Below, in pieces: positions 33,117 through 43,223 of a DNA stretch of 64,000 nt (the stretch's first letter is position 1; each line of letters opens with the position of its first letter). The DNA comes from JAYEIA01 sp964472505 (lineage in GTDB: Bacteria; Bacteroidota; Bacteroidia; Bacteroidales; JAADGE01), in the NCBI GenBank assembly GCA_964472505.1, contig CAYYQW010000003.1, forward strand, positions 1-64,000, given 5' to 3'. Below the pieces are notes generated by a model that saw only the letters and a program-made list of their open reading frames with translations, had not been told where the DNA came from and made no database searches. Position numbers and translations under genes: made by a program.

Positions 33117-34751
33117 TTATTCTTTATCCATATAAGGATATTTATAATCAACCGGGGGCACAAAAGTTTCTTTTATTGTGCGTGAGTTCACCCAACGTAC
33201 AAGGTTCAGATAACTTCCGGCTTTATCATTGGTTCCGGATGCTCTGGCACCTCCGAAGGGTTGTTGATTTACAACGGCTCCGGTGGGTTTGTCATTGATG
33301 TAGAAATTACCTGAAGCATAGCGCAATGCATCGTAAGCTTTGATAACAGCTTTACGGTCTTGTGCAAATATCGCTCCCGTCAATGAATACGGTGAGGTAG
33401 TATCGCATAATTTGAGGGTTTCTTCATATTTGTTATCATCATAAACAAAAATGGTGATAACCGGGCCAAAAATTTCTTCTTCCATGGTAACAAAATGCGG
33501 GTCTTTTGCTACAATTACGGTTGGTTCTATGAAGTAGCCTTTGGACTTGTCGCATTTTCCGCCCAATATAATTTCAGCATCTTTGCTTTCTTTGGCTTTG
33601 TCAATATAGTCTTTGATGCTGTCGAAAGCGGCTTCGTCAATAACGGCGGAAACAAAATTACTGAAATCCGTAACACTGCCCATTTTCATTTCTTTTAGGT
33701 CAGCTTCCAAACCGCTGCGCACGTCGTTCCAAAGTGATTCGGGAATATAAGCGCGAGATGCAGCAGAGCATTTTTGTCCCTGATATTCAAAAGCACCGCG
33801 TGTTATTGCTGTAATCAAGGGTTTGACTTCTGCCGATTGATGAGCAAAAATAAAGTCTTTTCCGCCGGTTTCACCTACTATTCGCGGATAGGCTCTGTAG
33901 TTTGACATATTGTTCACGATTTCTTTCCAAAAATGGTTGAAAGTCCATGTAGAGCCTGTAAAGTGAACCCCTGCAAAATGTTCTGAGGGGAATATTTCTT
34001 TTCCGATTACGGAACCTCTGCCGGGCAAGAAGTTGATAACGCCGTCGGGCATTCCGGCTTCTTTATATATCTGCATTAAATAATAATTAGATAAAATGGC
34101 AGTTGTAGCCGGTTTCCAAACAACTACATTACCCATAAGCGCAGGTGCCATGCTTAAGTTGGAAGCAATTGCGGTAAAATTGAATGGCGTAATTGCGAAA
34201 ATAAAGCCTTCTAAAGCACGATACTCCATACGGTTCAAAATACCGTCTGAGCTGTCCGGTTGGTCAGCATAGATTTGTGAAGCATAATGCGTGTTAAAAC
34301 GCAGAAAATCAATTGTTTCGCATGCAGAATCAATTTCCGCCTGAAATGCGGTTTTTCCTTGTCCAAGCATGGTTGCGGCATTCATCAGAGCGCGGTACTT
34401 GGTTGCAATAAGTTCTGCCACTTTTAATACGATTGAGGCTCTTTCTTCAAAGCGCATATCTGCCCATTCTTTACGTGCTTCCTGCGATGCAGCAATGGCT
34501 TGTTGTACGTGTTCGGCCTGTGCTTTGTGATAAGTTGCCAATACATGGCTGTGGTCTTCGGGCATCGTTACTTTGCCTGTATCTCCCGATTTTATTTCTT
34601 TTCCGCCTATTATTAACGGAATTTCAATGCTTTGGGATTTTAATTCGTCCAATTTTGCTTGGAGTTCTTTTCTTTCTTTTGAACCGGGAGCGTAAGTTAA
34701 ATTAGGCTCATTCTTCGGTTTCGGGAAATTAAAGATGGCATTGTTTATCAT
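33117..34751 (-). CDS. pruA: L-glutamate gamma-semialdehyde dehydrogenase
   Basis: A 544-residue stand-alone P5C dehydrogenase of the ALDH4A1 type. The catalytic Cys sits in YQGQKCSAASRAY and the base in VGETGGKDFI. The N-terminal part has YAPGSKERKEL and GFIFAITPFNFTAIASN. It oxidises glutamate semialdehyde, the product of proline dehydrogenase, to glutamate. The fused E. coli PutA is not present, and no proline dehydrogenase is encoded nearby. A minus-strand TAAATTTG box is found 39 bases upstream. The start at 34751 is ATG with the conserved NFPKP beginning. Confidence 0.93.
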   Translation of the reverse strand: MINNAIFNFPKPKNEPNLTYAPGSKERKELQAKLDELKSQSIEIPLIIGGKEIKSGDTGKVTMPEDHSHVLATYHKAQAEHVQQAIAASQEARKEWADMRFEERASIVLKVAELIATKYRALMNAATMLGQGKTAFQAEIDSACETIDFLRFNTHYASQIYADQPDSSDGILNRMEYRALEGFIFAITPFNFTAIASNLSMAPALMGNVVVWKPATTAILSNYYLMQIYKEAGMPDGVINFLPGRGSVIGKEIFPSEHFAGVHFTGSTWTFNHFWKEIVNNMSNYRAYPRIVGETGGKDFIFAHQSAEVKPLITAITRGAFEYQGQKCSAASRAYIPESLWNDVRSGLEADLKEMKMGSVTDFSNFVSAVIDEAAFDSIKDYIDKAKESKDAEIILGGKCDKSKGYFIEPTVIVAKDPHFVTMEEEIFGPVITIFVYDDNKYEETLKLCDTTSPYSLTGAIFAQDRKAVIKAYDALRYASGNFYINDKPTGAVVNQQPFGGARASGTNDKAGSYLNLVRWVNSRTIKETFVPPVDYKYPYMDKE

Positions 34752-34789
34752 ATCTGTATGTATTTAATTGATTAAAACTATTTTTAGGA

Positions 34790-34797
34790 CAAATTTA
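34790..34797 (-). promoter_or_regulatory. Candidate -7 box of pruA
   Basis: Minus-strand TAAATTTG fits TAnnTTTG, 39 bases before the pruA start. The rest of 34798-35112 is AT-rich with no gene or strong repeat seen. Confidence 0.4.
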
Positions 34798-35112
34798 ATA
34801 AAATATGCTCACTTACGGAAGAAAAACTATATGAGTTTAGTCATTATAAATATGATTAATAAATGTTTTGAGTTTTATAACTTGCATCTAATCAAGATTA
34901 TGAAGGGTTTAGTTCATTTGATTTTATAAAACATTGTAAGCTTTTACTTACTTGGGAGTTCTTCGGGGAAATTATTTCGGGTACAGGTTTAAACGTTCTG
35001 TCGCAGCTTTTTTAAGGGTGTTGAAGCTTTCTTTTTTGAACTCATAGTGAAAAAGAGAATGGGGTGAATTTCACAGAGTTACATTGAGTTGATTATTAAC
35101 CTGAAACTCTCT

Positions 35113-35147
35113 CAAAAAAAAACTGCAAGCCAATGCGGCCTGCAGTT
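35113..35147 (-). terminator. Terminator after the subtilase gene
   Basis: Stem AACTGCA/TGCAGTT extended by GCC/GGC around a short loop. On the minus strand a run of nine T follows. It lies 27 bases past the protease stop. Confidence 0.8.
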
Positions 35148-35173
35148 CTTCTGTTTAACTGTTAATCTGCTTA

Positions 35174-38100
35174 TTACTGGATAATAAGACGTTTGGAGGT
35201 GAGTTTTCTTCCGTCGTTAATTTTTACGGTATAAACTCCCGATGCCAATGATGACACATCTATGCTCTCATCAGCAGTAATATTTATATGCTTCACAAGC
35301 GATCCGCTTATGTTGTAAACAGATACTTTCGCATTGCTGTTTTCGGGCATATTAATTTGGAACTTATTATTTGCGGGGTTTGGGTATAAAACAAAGCTCG
35401 ATGTCTCATTTCCGATCTCTTCTCCGAAACTTGTTACTGAGAAGAAGTTTGTACCGCTACCGGTTAAGTTTACGGCATAGTCTTCTACTTCTCCGTATGT
35501 AAATGTTTCGCAAGGACTTGCCGCTGAGTTGTATTTCATACTAACGCGCATGCGTGTGGTTCCTTCGCTTGCTCCGGAAGGCACGGTAAATGTACCCGAG
35601 AGTGTTCCGCTGCTGCTTGATGATCCGGCAACAACTTCTTCGCCTGCATCTCCAAAATCACCGTTGCGGTTGAAGTCGATAAATACATGGAAATACTCCG
35701 TATAACTTGAGCCTGAGAATCCGGCACTGAAATTAATCGTGTATTGGTTTCCGACTGTCAGATCCGTTGAAAGATTTGTGTAGTCGGCATATCCGCCGTC
35801 GTTTCCGGTACTGTTGTTAATAGAACCTAATTGAACCAAATCAATCCATTCGTAGGATGAGTTGTTTCCTTTGCTTGCGCAATATCCGTCGGGCATTGCT
35901 CCGCCGTCGCCGGGGGTATCACCTGATCCGCTGATGCAGAAGCTTGTAGTTTCGGAAGAACCAAAGTCGCCTCCGGTTACAATTACATTTCCGTTTCCGT
36001 CGGTAAGGGTGTAAGAACCGCTTCCGTATGAACAGCAGATACCGTCACCATAACTGTCGTTGATAGTAAAGCTGTAATCACCGTCGGTCAGGTTAAAATT
36101 CTCAGTTACCGTAGCACCTTTGCTGCTGTATCCGCTTCCGGAAGCTACTGTATTTCCGGATGCATCTTTTAAACTCCAGCTTGTTTCCGCCGGATAATTA
36201 TCAAGTGTCAGGTCTAAAGTTACTGCGCTTACAAAGCAGTCCCCGGGTTGTGAGTCGTCAAGCGTACTTACATTTACGGTGTTGCTTGCTGCAGAAATAT
36301 TTCCTGCGGCATCTTTAGCTTTTACGTAGAACGAATAAGTCGTGTTGGCCGTCAATCCGCTTACAGAAGCAGAGGTGCCCGAAACTGTGTTAATGAGACT
36401 TCCGTCTTGGTAAACATCATATCCGGTAACACTAACATTATCGCTTGAGGCACTCCAGCTTAAATCCAAGCTGCTCGTTGTAATGTTTGATGCAGCCAAA
36501 TTGCTTGGTGCGGTCGGAGCTTCGGTATCATCGGCCTCAGTGGTTACGTTTATGGTATTACTTGCCGAGGAAATATTACCTGCGGCATCTTCAGCTTTTA
36601 CATAAAAGTTGTACGAAGTGCCTTGCGACAGTCCGCTAATAGTTGTTGAGGTTCCGCTAACGGTAGCTTTCAACGATCCGTCTTGATATACTTTGTAGCC
36701 GGTTACGCCTACATTATCGCTTGATGCTGACCAGTTTAAATCTACACTTGTTTTTGTTACGTTCGAAGCGCTTAAATTCGTGGGGGCGGTGGGAGCTTCC
36801 GTATCGGGTGTGCTTCCGCCGAATTGCACGTTATAATCTTCTACTTCTCCGTATGAAAATGTTTCACAGGGCGTTTGTTCAGCGTTGTATTTCATACTTA
36901 CACGCATACGTACCGTTCCGCTTGCATCGGAAGGAATGCTGATATTTCCGGTAACTTCTGTTTTGCTTAAAGCGCCGGCGTCAAAAGCCAGTTCGTCTGC
37001 AGTAAAAGTGGTGTCATTATTATAGTCAATCCATATTTTCCAGTACTCATTATAAGTCGTTCCTGAAAAACCGGGTGTCAGGCTTACATTATAAGTTTGT
37101 CCGGCAGTCAGTTCTACTGTTTGACTTGTAAAATCGGTATATCCGGCACCGTTGGATGTGTTTGTGAAGTCGCCTACTGTAACACCGGCAATCCATTCAT
37201 AACTTGCATCGTTCCCGCCTGAGGTACAGAATGTTGTGGGCGGGGGTGCAGGAGCTGTTCCCGTTACTGCTGCATAAGCATTAAGCCTTCCGCTTCCGAG
37301 TTTTCCCGTATAGCTTGAGTTTTGAGCAGAAATGTCATCGGTGTATGTTTCCAGTCGATTTCTTACTTCCGAAGGGGTAATATTGCCGGCATACTGCGAA
37401 ACAATAAGTGCTGCTACGCCTGATACATGTGGGCAAGCCATGGATGTACCTGACATCATTTGGTAGGAATTTCCGGGTTTACAGCTGTAAATATCCGATC
37501 CGGGAGCTGCTATATCCACCCAGCTTCCGTAGTTTGAGAAACTTGAACGCACATCGTTGTGGTCGGTTGATGCTACGGCAATGGCCGATGCATATTGTGC
37601 GGGCCATGTGCTGCTTCCGGTTGAGGTATTGGAGTTTCCGGCTGCAAATACAACAACTCCGCCTTCCATAGGACTTCCGGCCGATCCGCCGTTGGCTATG
37701 AAATAATCAATGGCATCGTTAATGGATTGGCTTTCGCCGCCGCCGCCCCAGCTGTTTTGTGAAATGTGAGCGCCCATATCGGCAGCATAGATGAAACCTT
37801 CATCAAATCCGCCTTGGCTTGATGCTCCAAAAACTTGTACCGACATTAAACGTACACCGTCGTTATTCCCACTGCCTCCGGCAACGCCTGCAACGCCTGT
37901 TCCGTTATTGGTTTCGGCTGCTACTGTTCCGCCTACATGTGTTCCGTGTTCTCCCGGTTCAATTGGGCCTTTATTGTCGCCAAAATTATAACCGTAATAA
38001 TCATCTACATAACCGTTGTTGTCATCATCAACTCCGTTACCCGGAGTTTCTCCTGAGTTTACCCACATATTTCCGCTTAGGTCATTATGGCTGTAATCAA

Positions 38101-38728
38101 CACCTTGGTCTTGAATAGCAACAACTACATTCGAGTTACCTGTTTGAATTTCCCAGGCTTCCGGCAGGTCAATATCGGCATCAGCCGTTCCGCCGCTTTG
38201 TCCGGTGTTGTGGTAGTGCCACTGGGTATCAAAAGAAGGGTCGTTGGGCATAAAAGCAGCTTCGGATTTAGTATAATCGCCGAGCGACATTTTTACAACC
38301 GGTTCCGAGATGCTTACGCCTCGTATTTGAGCAAAAGACTTCACGGTTTCATCTACCGAGCTTTTGCTTGAGAATTCTATTTCATACCAAAGGTGCAATC
38401 CAAACTCGCGATGCTTAGCTTCAAATTTTCCGGCATACCTGAATACTCTTCGGTAAGATACGGCGGAAAATTTTTGATTTAATTTATCAAATTTGGAAAG
38501 TCCGAGCGTAAGGTGTGAACTGCCTTTGGCTTTTTCAAGTTTATTTTTGAATTGTCCTTTTTCTGTAGTGAAAAGTGCATCAAAATCTTTGGCTGTTGTG
38601 CGGTCAATTTTAATTCGCACCAAGCCTTCGTAAAATCCGTCTTCATTTACTTTTCTTTCTTGCGCACTTAGCGATGTAGTAAGAAAAATGCTGATTAGGA
38701 AAAAAGTAAAAAATTTAAAATAATTCAT
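35174..38728 (-). CDS. Secreted subtilisin-like protease with FN3, GEVED and T9SS sorting domains
   Basis: An 1184-residue modular enzyme. A signal peptide (1-22, cut near SAQ) and a propeptide (to about 155) precede an S8 catalytic domain (about 190-500) with D207 (DQGVD), H260 (HGTHVGG) and S428 (GTSMACPH). Then come a GEVED domain (FSYGEVEDY), two FN3 domains (each starting DTEAPTAP), a domain with DSYGDGICCSYG, a second GEVED domain (FTYGEVEDY), and a Por-type sorting domain (FVLYPNPANNKF to RLIIQ). The product should be exported by Sec then by T9SS, and its tail removed or anchored. The gene stands alone with its own terminator. Confidence 0.95.
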   Translation of the reverse strand: MNYFKFFTFFLISIFLTTSLSAQERKVNEDGFYEGLVRIKIDRTTAKDFDALFTTEKGQFKNKLEKAKGSSHLTLGLSKFDKLNQKFSAVSYRRVFRYAGKFEAKHREFGLHLWYEIEFSSKSSVDETVKSFAQIRGVSISEPVVKMSLGDYTKSEAAFMPNDPSFDTQWHYHNTGQSGGTADADIDLPEAWEIQTGNSNVVVAIQDQGVDYSHNDLSGNMWVNSGETPGNGVDDDNNGYVDDYYGYNFGDNKGPIEPGEHGTHVGGTVAAETNNGTGVAGVAGGSGNNDGVRLMSVQVFGASSQGGFDEGFIYAADMGAHISQNSWGGGGESQSINDAIDYFIANGGSAGSPMEGGVVVFAAGNSNTSTGSSTWPAQYASAIAVASTDHNDVRSSFSNYGSWVDIAAPGSDIYSCKPGNSYQMMSGTSMACPHVSGVAALIVSQYAGNITPSEVRNRLETYTDDISAQNSSYTGKLGSGRLNAYAAVTGTAPAPPPTTFCTSGGNDASYEWIAGVTVGDFTNTSNGAGYTDFTSQTVELTAGQTYNVSLTPGFSGTTYNEYWKIWIDYNNDTTFTADELAFDAGALSKTEVTGNISIPSDASGTVRMRVSMKYNAEQTPCETFSYGEVEDYNVQFGGSTPDTEAPTAPTNLSASNVTKTSVDLNWSASSDNVGVTGYKVYQDGSLKATVSGTSTTISGLSQGTSYNFYVKAEDAAGNISSASNTINVTTEADDTEAPTAPSNLAASNITTSSLDLSWSASSDNVSVTGYDVYQDGSLINTVSGTSASVSGLTANTTYSFYVKAKDAAGNISAASNTVNVSTLDDSQPGDCFVSAVTLDLTLDNYPAETSWSLKDASGNTVASGSGYSSKGATVTENFNLTDGDYSFTINDSYGDGICCSYGSGSYTLTDGNGNVIVTGGDFGSSETTSFCISGSGDTPGDGGAMPDGYCASKGNNSSYEWIDLVQLGSINNSTGNDGGYADYTNLSTDLTVGNQYTINFSAGFSGSSYTEYFHVFIDFNRNGDFGDAGEEVVAGSSSSSGTLSGTFTVPSGASEGTTRMRVSMKYNSAASPCETFTYGEVEDYAVNLTGSGTNFFSVTSFGEEIGNETSSFVLYPNPANNKFQINMPENSNAKVSVYNISGSLVKHINITADESIDVSSLASGVYTVKINDGRKLTSKRLIIQ

Positions 38729-38978
38729 ACAGTTTGTTTTTTAATTATTAATAATTAATTGAATTAAAGATTATTGAAGAGAAATCAACTGCAAGATCTA
38801 AAGCATAGGATATGCACCACCTACTCATGAAAGGCATGAGTTAGAAAAAAGCTTGTTTTTCTTATATTGTATGTATGTCTATACCCCTTTGTATATTGCT
38901 GTTTCTTTGCTTACAGAGCTTTGTGGGCTGAATTGAAAAAAGAAATACCACAAATTTTTGTAAAAGCTCATCAATAAT

Positions 38979-39008
38979 TTTGTTTTTAATAAAACTAAAG
39001 TACCTTTG
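38979..39008 (+). promoter_or_regulatory. Bacteroidota promoter of the RNA candidate
   Basis: -33 element TTTG at 38979-38982 and -7 element TACCTTTG at 39001-39008 are separated by 18 bases. Both match the phylum consensus TTTG/TAnnTTTG. No plus-strand protein gene follows before 41061. Confidence 0.55.
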
Positions 39009-39012
39009 CAAA

Positions 39013-39260
39013 CCGAAAAATTAGAATGATCTAATTGAAGCCTGCATTAATTAGCGCTTTGATCGGGTTTTGAGATTAATTGCAAAAGTTTTTGGGATTA
39101 AAGAAATCCTGCTTTGTGCAATTGTTCCATGATAATTATTTGGTTAAAAAAGTTAACATTAAGAAAATGCTTTGTGGGGTTGCGGGTCAGATGATTTTCT
39201 CATACGCACACACATATTGAAAAATCTGCCTGTCCCCACGGTATTTTCCGTTAATTATTG
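39013..39260 (+). ncRNA. Candidate structured non-coding RNA
   Basis: Intergenic and on the plus strand behind a good promoter. The stretch holds several perfect or near-perfect stems: AATTAGA/TCTAATT (39019-39036), AATTGCA/TGCAATT (39078-39123, inner GGATT/AATCC) and GTGGGG/CCCCAC (39174-39239, inner CAGAT/ATCTG). No frame above 60 codons lies on it. The 3' end is uncertain. A 6S-like or other regulatory RNA is possible; I could not match it to a known family. The upstream part of the gap, 38729-38978, shows nothing else. Confidence 0.45.
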
Positions 39261-39335
39261 CCAAAACTAATTAAAGTTTCTTAAAAAACAAATCTTTATC
39301 CGTATTTTTTGTTCGTTCGTCTTTCGGTAAGCAGC

Positions 39336-40013
39336 CTACATACTTTCTATATTGCCGTCTCTTAGCCGAATAATGCGCTTAGCATGAGCAGCAATCTCTT
39401 CTTCGTGAGTTACAATAATAACTGTATTACCCGCTTTGTGAATATCTCCGAAAAGCTTCATTATATCATTAGAGGTTTTTGTATCTAAATTTCCGGTGGG
39501 TTCATCGGCCAAGATAATGGATGGTGAATTTACCAAAGCTCTTGCTACGGCTACGCGTTGTCTTTGTCCGCCTGAGAGCTCATTGGGTTTGTGCATGATG
39601 CGGTCGGCCAGGTCAACACTTTGCAGAACTTCTTCGGCTCGTGCTTTGCGTTCGTTTTTCTTGTAACCGGCATATACCATGGGAAGCATTACATTCTCCA
39701 ATGCCGAATATCTGGGCATCAGATTAAATGTCTGAAATACAAAGCCAATTTCTTTATTTCGTGTTTCTGCGAGTTCATCGTCGCTCATGCCGCTGACATC
39801 GGTTCCGTTAAGAATGTATGTGCCTTTTGTGGGGCTGTCTAAGCATCCGATAATATTCATTAGCGTAGATTTGCCGGAGCCCGAGGGGCCCATAATGGCC
39901 ATGTACTCTCCGCGCTTTACATCCATGCTTACGGAGCGCAATGCCTTAATGGTTTGGGTTCCTACTCTGTAATGTCGAGCCAGATTCTCACACTGTATTA
40001 CGTATTCGTTCAT
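39336..40013 (-). CDS. ABC transporter ATP-binding protein (LolD/MacB type)
   Basis: The start at 40013 gives 225 residues beginning MNEYVIQCENLARHY; an upstream start would add 11 unrelated residues. Walker A is GPSGSGKST, the signature NELSGGQRQRVA, Walker B IILADEPTGNLD and the H-loop IVTHEEE. The MGPSGSGKSTLMNIIGCLD stretch and the short length fit the MacB/LolD group. Those export lipoproteins, peptides or envelope components with a MacB-like permease. No permease gene adjoins it here, so its partner is encoded elsewhere. It stands alone; a methyltransferase gene begins about 80 bases away on the same strand. Confidence 0.88.
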   Translation of the reverse strand: MNEYVIQCENLARHYRVGTQTIKALRSVSMDVKRGEYMAIMGPSGSGKSTLMNIIGCLDSPTKGTYILNGTDVSGMSDDELAETRNKEIGFVFQTFNLMPRYSALENVMLPMVYAGYKKNERKARAEEVLQSVDLADRIMHKPNELSGGQRQRVAVARALVNSPSIILADEPTGNLDTKTSNDIMKLFGDIHKAGNTVIIVTHEEEIAAHAKRIIRLRDGNIESM

Positions 40014-40091
40014 TTTGGATGCTTTAGCTGTACAAGGATTTAACAATATTCAGACAAATGTATGAATAAATACAGCCGTTTAAAATATTTT

Positions 40092-40895
40092 TTAATATCG
40101 AATGTCAAAATTTTGTTTGGAAAGCTCTTTTTTGAAGAAAACAATACCTATTTGGAACAGATTAACCGTTAGACTGACTGCTTTATCCTTTTTGATGATT
40201 TTCCAAGCATCATGCATGGATTTGGACCAATGAATATCATCAAAAATAAAAATAGAATCCTTATGTGCTTTGCTTTTGCATGCTTCAAAATAGGCGAGGG
40301 TAGCATCTTTTTGGTGGTTACCGTCAAAAAATACAAAATCAAGCTTTGGCAATTCTTTAAGAAGCTCGAACAGCGCATCGTCAAAATTTCGATTAATATG
40401 TGTAATGTTTTTCAGACCGGCTTGCGCATGCATTTTTTTTGCAACTTTAAGCCGTTCGCTGCAGGCTTCGATGGTAAAAAGTTTGGCTTCTTTTCGAGCC
40501 AAAGCCATATACAGACTGCTTATACCGAGTGAAGTGCCGAGTTCAAGAATTATTTCCGGTTGAAAATAATTTACTAAGCGAAACAAGAGTTCACCATATT
40601 TTTGGCTTAGGGATGATTGGGCTGCAAGTTTGTTAAGTTTTACCGTTTTACGAGCTTTATACTTCCCGCCGGCACCCATATCCGTGATGCTAATAATTTG
40701 CTTGTTTTTATTTAATTGTCTTTTTACTTTTCGAACTGTATAGTAAGCATGGAAATTTCCTCGGGTATTTAAAACAAGTCGAATAAGTTGCCATAAGAAG
40801 GGCGAATGAATGCCGTAGCCTTTTCGGTGTTTTGCACAAAGCTGATATTGCAGATATTTTTGAATACGGAAAAATATATTTTTATAGTTTTGCAT
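40092..40895 (-). CDS. Class I SAM methyltransferase (O-MT/Methyltransf_24-like)
   Basis: A 267-residue protein with a Rossmann methyltransferase core. Motif I is IILELGTSLGISSLYMA (about 114), followed by LFTIEACSERLKVA, and DFVFFDGNHQKDATLAYF. This arrangement is typical of class I O-methyltransferase-like proteins such as Methyltransf_24 and catechol O-MT-type enzymes. A basic N-terminal region (about 1-70) precedes the core. The target is unknown. It lies upstream of the ABC ATPase gene on the same strand and diverges from the TPR gene at 41061. Confidence 0.8.
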   Translation of the reverse strand: MQNYKNIFFRIQKYLQYQLCAKHRKGYGIHSPFLWQLIRLVLNTRGNFHAYYTVRKVKRQLNKNKQIISITDMGAGGKYKARKTVKLNKLAAQSSLSQKYGELLFRLVNYFQPEIILELGTSLGISSLYMALARKEAKLFTIEACSERLKVAKKMHAQAGLKNITHINRNFDDALFELLKELPKLDFVFFDGNHQKDATLAYFEACKSKAHKDSIFIFDDIHWSKSMHDAWKIIKKDKAVSLTVNLFQIGIVFFKKELSKQNFDIRY

Positions 40896-41060
40896 ACTGA
40901 TTTTTGACTGAGATTATGATACGGTTCTCAAAAGTATAAAAAAATACCGTCATTAGGGAATATATAAGCTGAGTGGTTTTTTTTGATTATTTTAACAGTC
41001 TGATAATTGTAAATCAGCGGAAGTTTTATATTTTTAGCTAATTGCAAAAAAGAAAATATT

Positions 41061-43223
41061 ATGCAAAATACAGATAAACTCTATTTACAAATTGAACATT
41101 CGGTTTTAAATAATGAATTGCAAGCCGCATTTGAAATGCTTGGAGGCCGAGCGGCGGAAATAGGCAATGTGCCTTTGAAAGAAGAAGTTGACAGCCAGAA
41201 ACGTATTTACAGACAAATGCTGGACTTTACTTTTCGAAATGCCGAAGACCCGCAGCGAGCCGAAATACTTAAGAAAATAAAAATTAAAGTACTTGCCGTA
41301 AATGATGAGCTGAGAGAATTGGTCATACGGTCTAATCCTGCTTCGGTTTTGGGCAATGCAAAAGAAAATTTTTGGAAATTTGCGCTTACTAATCAGTTAA
41401 GCATAGAACAGATGTTGCAGGATTTAGGGAAATTGGATTTTAGCGAGCGAACCGAAACCTTCAGGCAACTGTTTAATTTGATTTGGTTTACCGATAAACT
41501 TAGTGAGAATGAGGCTAATCAGCTTAGAAAACTTATACGCAGCAAATCGGTAGAGTTTTTTGAAAAAAGCCTCATTGTTTCAGCGCTTACTTTAAGCTTA
41601 CTGCGCTATTTTGGCTTAAATAAATTTACCCTGCTTTTTGATGCTTACGATACCAACGACCAATTTATTTGGAATCGTGCTTTTGTAGGGCTTATAATCG
41701 GATTTTATGTTTACAACCGCCGTTTGGTTTTGTATAAAGACCCGACAGATCGCTTAAAAGTAATTTCAGATGACAAGGGCATTGAAAACTATCTGAAACT
41801 CGTTATTTTTCAATTAATCAGAACTCGTGAAACCGAAAAGATTTCGGAAAAGCTGCGCAATGAGATTATTCCGGAAATGTCGAAATTTCGACCGCAGATA
41901 GAAGATAAATTAGATTTGGATAAAATACTTTCCGACAAACTTATTGAGGATGAAAATCCCGATTGGGAACGAATCTTTGAAGATTCTTCAGACCTTTTGG
42001 GAAAAATGGAAGAAATGTCGCAAATGCAGTTGGAAGGCTCGGATGTTTTTATGAGTGCTTTTTCACAGCTCAAACATTTTGATTTTTTTAATTCATCAGC
42101 CAATTGGTTTTTGCCTTTTTATAAAGATAATCCGGAAATACGAACAGTGTTCAGTTCTGAAACCGAGGATTTTGATGTTGACTTGTTTACCGAAGGCCTA
42201 CAGAGTTCAAGTTATATTTGTAATTCCGATAAATATTCATTCTGCCTGAACATAGAGATGATGCCCTCGGGACAAAAATCTATGATTTTAAGTCTGTTTA
42301 AAATGGAGATGGATGCCATGGCCGATATCTCCAAAGAAGATAAAATATTGGATGCCGATACGGAAGACAAACATATTTTTACGCGATACATACAGGATAT
42401 TTATCGATTTTATAAATTGAGCCGATATAAGAATGATTTGTATGACTTTTTTAATACCAAATTGGATATTCAGAACACTGTTTTATTTGAGATTCTGAGT
42501 CAAAAACCGGATACTTTGCGCCACATAGCCGAATTTTATCTGCAAAAAGCTTATTACGGCGAAGCCGCCGAAACCTTTTTATTGCTGGACGATGAGGAAA
42601 AAAGCAAAGGAAAAACCTACGAAAAAATTGCTTTTGCGTATCAGAAGATGAAAGCCTACAAAAAAGCGCTTAAATACTATAAACGCGCTGAACTATTCAG
42701 TGCGGAATCCGGTTGGTTAAACAAAAAACTGGGCTTTTGCAGCCGAAAAATAGGTGATTATGAAAATGCACTTTTTTATTACGAAAAAGCAGAAGAACAG
42801 CAACCCGAAAATTTACACATAATTGCTAATAAAGGCCATTGCTATCTTTCGGCCGAGCGGTATGAAGAAGCATTGCAAACTTATTTTAAGGTGGAATATT
42901 TTGACCCGGACAATATTCGCGTAAAGCGGCCATTGGCTTGGTGTTCTTTTGTTTTGGGAAAGTACGATTCGGCAGAGAAATACCTCAATATTCTTTTGCA
43001 GGCCAAAGCTTCGCCGCATGATAACATAAACTTGGGACACGTACTTTTTTGTCAAAACAAAAAGGCAGAAGCAGCAGAGCAATATGCTCAAGCCGTGCAT
43101 AAAACCAATTACGAAAAGGTTAAAGCATCCATTTTGGACGATAAAGAACAGCTGCTCAATAACGGGGTTTCCGAAACGGAGTTGTATTTACTCTTGGATT
43201 ACCTGTTGATGCGCGATAATTAG
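41061..43223 (+). CDS. Large TPR-repeat protein, unknown function
   Basis: A 720-residue cytoplasmic protein without signal peptide. The N-terminal 500 residues are helical, Glu/Lys-rich and unlike any family I know. Residues about 520-690 carry four to five tetratricopeptide repeats: EKIAFAYQKMKAYKKALKYY, FCSRKIGDYENALFYYEKA, GHCYLSAERYEEALQTYFK and LAWCSFVLGKYDSAEKYL. It is likely a scaffold in a protein complex. It is the only plus-strand gene between about 28.6 and 63 kb and overlaps the 3' end of the DUF6150-like gene by 4 bases (convergent). Confidence 0.8.
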   Translation: MQNTDKLYLQIEHSVLNNELQAAFEMLGGRAAEIGNVPLKEEVDSQKRIYRQMLDFTFRNAEDPQRAEILKKIKIKVLAVNDELRELVIRSNPASVLGNAKENFWKFALTNQLSIEQMLQDLGKLDFSERTETFRQLFNLIWFTDKLSENEANQLRKLIRSKSVEFFEKSLIVSALTLSLLRYFGLNKFTLLFDAYDTNDQFIWNRAFVGLIIGFYVYNRRLVLYKDPTDRLKVISDDKGIENYLKLVIFQLIRTRETEKISEKLRNEIIPEMSKFRPQIEDKLDLDKILSDKLIEDENPDWERIFEDSSDLLGKMEEMSQMQLEGSDVFMSAFSQLKHFDFFNSSANWFLPFYKDNPEIRTVFSSETEDFDVDLFTEGLQSSSYICNSDKYSFCLNIEMMPSGQKSMILSLFKMEMDAMADISKEDKILDADTEDKHIFTRYIQDIYRFYKLSRYKNDLYDFFNTKLDIQNTVLFEILSQKPDTLRHIAEFYLQKAYYGEAAETFLLLDDEEKSKGKTYEKIAFAYQKMKAYKKALKYYKRAELFSAESGWLNKKLGFCSRKIGDYENALFYYEKAEEQQPENLHIIANKGHCYLSAERYEEALQTYFKVEYFDPDNIRVKRPLAWCSFVLGKYDSAEKYLNILLQAKASPHDNINLGHVLFCQNKKAEAAEQYAQAVHKTNYEKVKASILDDKEQLLNNGVSETELYLLLDYLLMRDN

